A stretch of DNA of 8,553 nt, taken from Bacteroidales bacterium. Lineage in GTDB: Bacteria > Bacteroidota > Bacteroidia > Bacteroidales > WCHB1-69. Below, one piece after another: positions 5,006 to 8,553 of this stretch (position 1 is its first letter; every line of letters starts with the position of its first letter). Where the stretch lies: the NCBI GenBank assembly GCA_031273515.1, contig JAISRU010000232.1:1-8553 (forward strand). Direction: 5' to 3'. The notes beneath the pieces are model-generated. The model ran no database searches and was not told where the DNA came from. It saw only the letters and a list, made by a program, of their open reading frames with translations. A program made the position numbers and the translations under genes.

Positions 5006-6742
5006 ATGAGTTTTATTAATTATACGTACAAAATTGAAAGAATAGACCAACTAATCCGTCTGAAAAACACAGGGGAACCTGAAGATTTGGCGCGAAAAAT
5101 TAAGATTACAGAACGTAGTGTCTATAGAACTAAAGTTCTTATTGCTTGTATGTTGCTTTTTCCCTTGTTTATACAGGCACAGGTGAAAGATTTAGGCGTT
5201 TTTAAATCGAAAACGGAAGATATTCCTTATTGTGTTAATCAATATTGGTATCCTTATGGTTTTACTTTGTCTGACGAAGAAAAAGATAATCAATTCCACT
5301 TGTATTGTCGTCCAAATCAAAAAACCAAGCTGATTATGGTTCTTAACAAGGATACGTTGAAAATGGAAGTAAGTAATCGGGATACAATACGATTTACCAT
5401 ATTGGTCGGGAAGAAAAAGGATACTGCTTACATGGAAATTATTGGTGTATATGATATTCCTGATATTATTTCTAAAGAAGACAAACTTTATCACTTGAGT
5501 AGATTGTGGAGTGAAGCCAAATATAATTTTGTCAATCTTGATAAAATTACTTTCGATTGGGATAGTCTTTATTATGCTTATATTTCGAAGGTTTTGGCAA
5601 CACAAAATGATTACGATTACTATCGTTTGCTTGAACGTTTCTATGCTTCTTTGGGCGATGGACATACGCAGGTCAAATATTATTCTTTCTACGTCTTTCT
5701 TGATTATGTTCCTGTCAATATTGAATTTTTCAATAATAAACCTTATATTACTACTTACACAAACAACATCGGAATGGATTCAAGTTTTGTAGGCGCTGAA
5801 ATTATTGAAATAGCGAATATGCCCGTAAATCAATATTTGGAAGACAGTCTTTATCCATTTATTTCTGCATCCACTCGACACATTTTGCAACGACGGGTAA
5901 GTCTTACCTATGGCTTAAAAACAATTCCTTTTGTTATGAAAGTGAAAAAACAGGACGGCAGCATGGTAGACTTAACCTTTCAACGTAACGGAGAAGAAAC
6001 ACGAACCAATCAAGACCTCAATTATGGAAAAGTAATCTCCTACTCAATGCCTGAAAGAGTAGAAACTAAATGGATGAATGACTCTATATTGTATCTGGCA
6101 GTGAATACGTTTTATCCCGAAGAAAAAGTAATAAATGCACTGATAGAATCGGAAAAAGAAATATCAAAAGCAAAAGGATTGATTATTGATATACGGGAAA
6201 ACGGAGGAGGTTCAACTACAGTTGCATGGCATTTACAATCGTATTTGACGCAAGGAAATTATTTTTTAACTTTCGGTTCACAGATACGTATAAACGACGG
6301 TGTAAAACGAGCTAATGGGAATTGGATAGAAGAATATGAAGATTTTTTGAAAGATAGAGCCTATCGTTTTGAAGAAACGGATACGGTGTGGATTCCGGAA
6401 ACAATGCCTCGTTTTTTAATGCCTGCAGTAGTACTTATCGGCAATTCTACCTTTTCGGCGGCAGAAGATTTTTTGGTAAATTTATACGAAGTTCCCAATC
6501 GTCCGCTTTTCATAGGAGAGCCAACAGGAGGTTCGACGGGTTCGCCTCTTGTAATCGGATTAATGGACGATAGTTGGGCAAGAATATGTACGCGTCGTAT
6601 TTGTTTTCCTTACAGTAAAAAACCTTTTGTCAACGAAGGTATTCAACCTGATATTCTGGTGATGCCTACTTACGATGACTATATGAATGACAAAGATGTT
6701 GTCTTAGAAAAAGCAATAGAATATCTGAAAACAAGAAAATAA
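5006..6742 (+). CDS. S41 family peptidase with an N-terminal helix-turn-helix-like segment
   Basis: The 578-residue protein has three parts. Residues 1-41 (YKIERIDQLIRLKNTGEPED, then LARKIKITERSVYR) look like the start of small Bacteroidetes helix-turn-helix proteins, up to and including the recognition helix, with the wing missing. Residues 42-59 (TKVLIACMLLFPLFIQAQ) look like a signal peptide or anchor with an A-Q-type cleavage site. The rest is an S41 peptidase: GDGHT with His220, a PDZ-like part at about 235-320, LIIDIRENGGGS at about 392-403, TFSAAEDF with the likely nucleophile Ser484, PTGGSTGSP, and NEGIQPDI with Glu544. The Lys of the CtpA Ser-Lys pair is absent; Ser/His/Glu spacing suggests the tricorn/IRBP-like subgroup. 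Protease action would be in the periplasm or outside. No ATG, GTG or TTG lies closely before the signal segment (a TTG at 5087 is a poor option), so the fused start seems the only practical one. Substrate unknown. Confidence 0.9.
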   Translation: MSFINYTYKIERIDQLIRLKNTGEPEDLARKIKITERSVYRTKVLIACMLLFPLFIQAQVKDLGVFKSKTEDIPYCVNQYWYPYGFTLSDEEKDNQFHLYCRPNQKTKLIMVLNKDTLKMEVSNRDTIRFTILVGKKKDTAYMEIIGVYDIPDIISKEDKLYHLSRLWSEAKYNFVNLDKITFDWDSLYYAYISKVLATQNDYDYYRLLERFYASLGDGHTQVKYYSFYVFLDYVPVNIEFFNNKPYITTYTNNIGMDSSFVGAEIIEIANMPVNQYLEDSLYPFISASTRHILQRRVSLTYGLKTIPFVMKVKKQDGSMVDLTFQRNGEETRTNQDLNYGKVISYSMPERVETKWMNDSILYLAVNTFYPEEKVINALIESEKEISKAKGLIIDIRENGGGSTTVAWHLQSYLTQGNYFLTFGSQIRINDGVKRANGNWIEEYEDFLKDRAYRFEETDTVWIPETMPRFLMPAVVLIGNSTFSAAEDFLVNLYEVPNRPLFIGEPTGGSTGSPLVIGLMDDSWARICTRRICFPYSKKPFVNEGIQPDILVMPTYDDYMNDKDVVLEKAIEYLKTRK

Positions 6743-6748
6743 TACAAC

Positions 6749-6840
6749 TGATTAGATCAGATTAGATGAATACTCCGATTGTTTATTGTCTTGAACCGTA
6801 ATTTATTAGTAGACACGTGAACAAGTAAATGAATAGACAG
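6749..6840. repeat. Repeat mosaic after the S41 gene
   Basis: CTGATTAGAT and CAGATTAGAT (6749-6768) form a 10-bp pair. TTGTCTTGAACCGTAATTTAT (6786-6806) is a diverged member of the GTCTTGAAC family, inverted relative to 4846-4867. GTAGACAC, GTGAACAA, GTAAATGA and ATAGACAG (6809-6840) keep the 8-bp phase of the array at 4731-4810 but have decayed. The S41 gene is thus bracketed by the same two repeat types. No terminator is evident for the S41 gene. Confidence 0.55.
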
Positions 6841-6886
6841 GCTGCATACCTGACAGCATGTAGCGTTGGTTCTTTATCATTTGTTT

Positions 6887-7000
6887 CTACCGAGCGATGC
6901 ATTCCTGTGCGAGAGAAAAAACTCCAAAACTGCAAATCAGTCGCGTGCAAACAGAACGAGCAGGTAGGTGTGCGACGGTGAGGTGCGTTCTGTCATAAGT
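6887..7000. other. G+C-richer intergenic block with an 8-bp inverted repeat
   Basis: This roughly 110-base block stands out from its A+T-rich surroundings. ACAGAACG (6951-6958) is inverted as CGTTCTGT (6986-6993) around a 27-base loop rich in GGTG. A minus-strand frame spans it, but its residues (CTRLICSFGVFSLAQECIAR) look like no family I can name. A 19-codon minus frame beginning MTERTSPSHTYLL also fits. I think it is a dispersed Bacteroidetes intergenic element or a small RNA-type structure rather than a protein gene, with low certainty. The rest of the gene-free stretch 6743-7076 shows nothing further beyond the repeats listed. Confidence 0.35.
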
Positions 7001-7076
7001 GTATTTCCGTTGAAAAATGTACTTTAAAAAAATGTTAAGTCTGCAGGAACTGTCACATGATACAAATCCCTTTTTA

Positions 7077-8078
7077 TTAATCAAATAGGCTTGTTTGATA
7101 AGCAATTTTATCATTATTGTTTAATTTTTTTGATTTTATCTTATCAATAATTTCTTCCAATTTTTTTTGAGTCAGGATTGTAATAGTATCTTTTTGTTCG
7201 GCAATTAATTGTCTATTTAAATCAAACATTGGATTGTCAATATCAATGGCTTGGTCGTACATTACAGCTCGTGGAATGTTATAATTTTTTGCATAACCCA
7301 TTGCTAATCTCGCACCACTATCTAGTTTTTTGTCGGATATTTTCCAAAGAGCAGCTGAATTTTGCGCATAGCTAGCAGCTAAAATTATCGTATCACAAAA
7401 TAATGCTTGTAATCTATCACGATCGTTGTAACGATTACTTAACTCCATTGAAGATTTAAATTCGTTGTAGTATTCAGAAACTAAAAGCCCACCTTCTTCT
7501 ACTATTTCATATGCTAAACCTTTATTTTTGGCAGGTAAGATATTGTTAAGAGGACTTGGCAAAATTGCAATGGTTTTACCTCCTTTCAGAGCTTGTTTAT
7601 GTGCAATACTATCGCAACCAAATGCCAACCCACTAACTATTGTTACATCTCTTTTGACAATTTCTGCAACTATCTTTTGTTCTCTAATTTCTATTGTTTC
7701 ATCTGGATTAAGTAGCCCAATAACAGTAATGTTACTATTTTCAATGTCCAATAAATCAATATTCCCTTTGTAAAAAAGGAATACAGGTTTATCACTTTCT
7801 TTGACACATCCTCTATGTCTTGGAAAGTTTTTATCTCCGATTGCCAATAAACCATCGCAACAATCTTCTAAACAACTTATTTTATTTTTTAGTAGATCTT
7901 TGCTAACTTCAAAATCATCAATCGTGATTAAATCATCTTGCTTTGAGTTATTGTTCAATAATGAAACAATTTTTTCAATACTTTCATTGCCTTTTAAATT
8001 TTTCACAATCCATGCATTGCCAATATGCTTAAAAGTTTTGACTGTTAAAACATTTACTGCATTTTCTGTGTATTCCAT
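7077..8078 (-). CDS. Divergent DprA-like (SLOG superfamily) protein
   Basis: The 333-residue protein has the DprA Rossmann-like core. FPRHRGCVKESDKPVFLFYK at about 85-104 matches the region before the fold. The usual IVGSR strand is NITVIGLLNP at 116-125. The best-kept motif is IVSGLAFGCDSIAHKQAL at 147-164, followed by GKTIAILPSPLNNILPAKNK at 167-186 and GGLLVSEY at 196-203. The FPxRNRIIAGLS segment has become YNDRDRLQALFCD at 217-229, and the SGSL region is DSGARLAMGYAKNYNIPRAV. Canonical DprA loads RecA on incoming DNA; the changed GSR and RNR motifs and the partner gene argue for a different job. It lies 29 bases after a phosphoribosyltransferase-domain gene, like the ShosA antitoxin next to ShosT. 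Its codons are A+T-rich compared with the fmt region, suggesting an acquired unit. It could still be a competence-type DprA paralogue. Confidence 0.8.
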   Translation of the reverse strand: MEYTENAVNVLTVKTFKHIGNAWIVKNLKGNESIEKIVSLLNNNSKQDDLITIDDFEVSKDLLKNKISCLEDCCDGLLAIGDKNFPRHRGCVKESDKPVFLFYKGNIDLLDIENSNITVIGLLNPDETIEIREQKIVAEIVKRDVTIVSGLAFGCDSIAHKQALKGGKTIAILPSPLNNILPAKNKGLAYEIVEEGGLLVSEYYNEFKSSMELSNRYNDRDRLQALFCDTIILAASYAQNSAALWKISDKKLDSGARLAMGYAKNYNIPRAVMYDQAIDIDNPMFDLNRQLIAEQKDTITILTQKKLEEIIDKIKSKKLNNNDKIAYQTSLFD

Positions 8079-8107
8079 TTTTTTTATTTTTTTAATTCTG
8101 TGAATAC

Positions 8108-8553
8108 TTAATATCTCGAAACAGTTTTTCCCACAGCGTAAAAGACTATAGACTTTGCACCTTTGTTTAATAATGCCTGAATTGCATCTTCGTCAATATT
8201 TACGGTTTTTGTGTATAAATCGTCAATCAGTAAAATGTCCTTGCCTCTTACGTTATCAGAAATTTTGCAAGTATCTTTTGTAATTCCGGGATATGGCTTT
8301 TCTCCATCATTAGGCATCCCATGATTTGATAGTGCTTCATTTGCTTTCGGGGTGTCCAAGTGTGTTGTCTTCGTATTAGTGTGTCGTATAATATAATCTG
8401 TGCAATCACAAAAACCATTAAGTTGATTGGCAACATCTCTGATTGTACTTTTCAGCAATAATTGATTTGCCTGATAATTAACCTTTGCTCGTGGAATAAC
8501 GCATACCATGATTATTGGCAATCCTAATTTATTATAAATCAGAGGTAAATCTT
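8108..8553 (-). CDS. Phosphoribosyltransferase-domain protein, 5' end outside the window (ShosT/ComF-like)
   Basis: The frame stays open to the window edge, so the true start lies beyond it; a TTG at 8521 and an ATG at 8509 are internal. About 147 residues are visible. The clearest motif is GKDILLIDDLYTKTVNIDED followed by AIQALLNKGAKSIVFYAVGK, matching the PRPP-binding region of ComF-like phosphoribosyltransferases (usually LLVDDVxTTGxT). Both acidic residues are kept, but TTGxT reads TKTVN. The upstream part (VIPRAKVNY, then TDYIIRH and THLDTPKANEAL) fits no motif I can name with confidence. It is the first visible gene of a pair with the DprA-like gene, 29 bases apart. In ShosTA the phosphoribosyltransferase protein is the toxin. 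Competence ComF or a nucleotide-salvage enzyme are alternatives. Confidence 0.72.
   Translation of the reverse strand, partial: DLPLIYNKLGLPIIMVCVIPRAKVNYQANQLLLKSTIRDVANQLNGFCDCTDYIIRHTNTKTTHLDTPKANEALSNHGMPNDGEKPYPGITKDTCKISDNVRGKDILLIDDLYTKTVNIDEDAIQALLNKGAKSIVFYAVGKTVSRY

Noticed and set aside
6887..7114. 75-residue minus-strand protein overlapping the 3' end of the DprA gene
   Set aside because: It overlaps a well-supported gene in another frame, has no recognisable domain and no promoter; a repeat or structured element is more likely.

Overview
The window looks like a chromosomal segment from a Bacteroidetes bacterium, probably of the order Bacteroidales. The protein types point there, and so do the promoter-like TAnnTTTG boxes upstream of several genes. 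There are no clear Shine-Dalgarno sequences. Intergenic DNA is rich in short dispersed and tandem repeats. No rRNA, tRNA, CRISPR array, transposase or integrase is visible.

Layout. (1) Positions 1-901 hold no convincing gene. They contain palindromic GTCCC-TAAC-GGGAC elements, GTCTTGAAC-type dispersed repeats, a short 9-bp repeat and a striking array of 17 consecutive 21-bp units (467-823), in which two unit types alternate strictly without any indel. (2) Positions 902-1369 (minus) encode an uncharacterised small protein of a type common in Bacteroidetes, with its own promoter-like box and a good terminator hairpin. (3) Positions 1723-4627 form a compact minus-strand housekeeping operon, in transcription order: membrane-anchored TPR protein, ribH (riboflavin synthesis), fmt (initiator tRNA formylation), trmH-like tRNA 2'-O-methyltransferase. 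(4) A repeat-filled divergent intergenic region (4628-5005) carries an 8-bp GTGRACAA array. (5) Positions 5006-6742 (plus) encode an S41 family peptidase with an odd N-terminus: about 40 residues of a Bacteroidetes-type helix-turn-helix protein are joined in frame to the peptidase's signal-peptide-like segment. (6) Positions 6743-7076 are noncoding, with a degenerate 8-bp array and a compact G+C-richer block. (7) Positions 7077-8553 (minus) hold an A+T-rich two-gene unit: a phosphoribosyltransferase-domain gene, cut by the window edge, followed by a divergent DprA-like gene. This pairing resembles the ShosTA toxin-antitoxin/anti-phage arrangement.

How the parts work together. The central operon is core metabolism and translation. 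The two flanks look accessory: repeat-built DNA on the left, and the S41 fusion plus the DprA/phosphoribosyltransferase pair on the right. The best candidates for something new are the helix-turn-helix/S41 fusion and the divergent DprA-phosphoribosyltransferase pair. The 21-bp alternating array is the most unusual noncoding structure. All family assignments come from reading motifs by eye; no database search was run.
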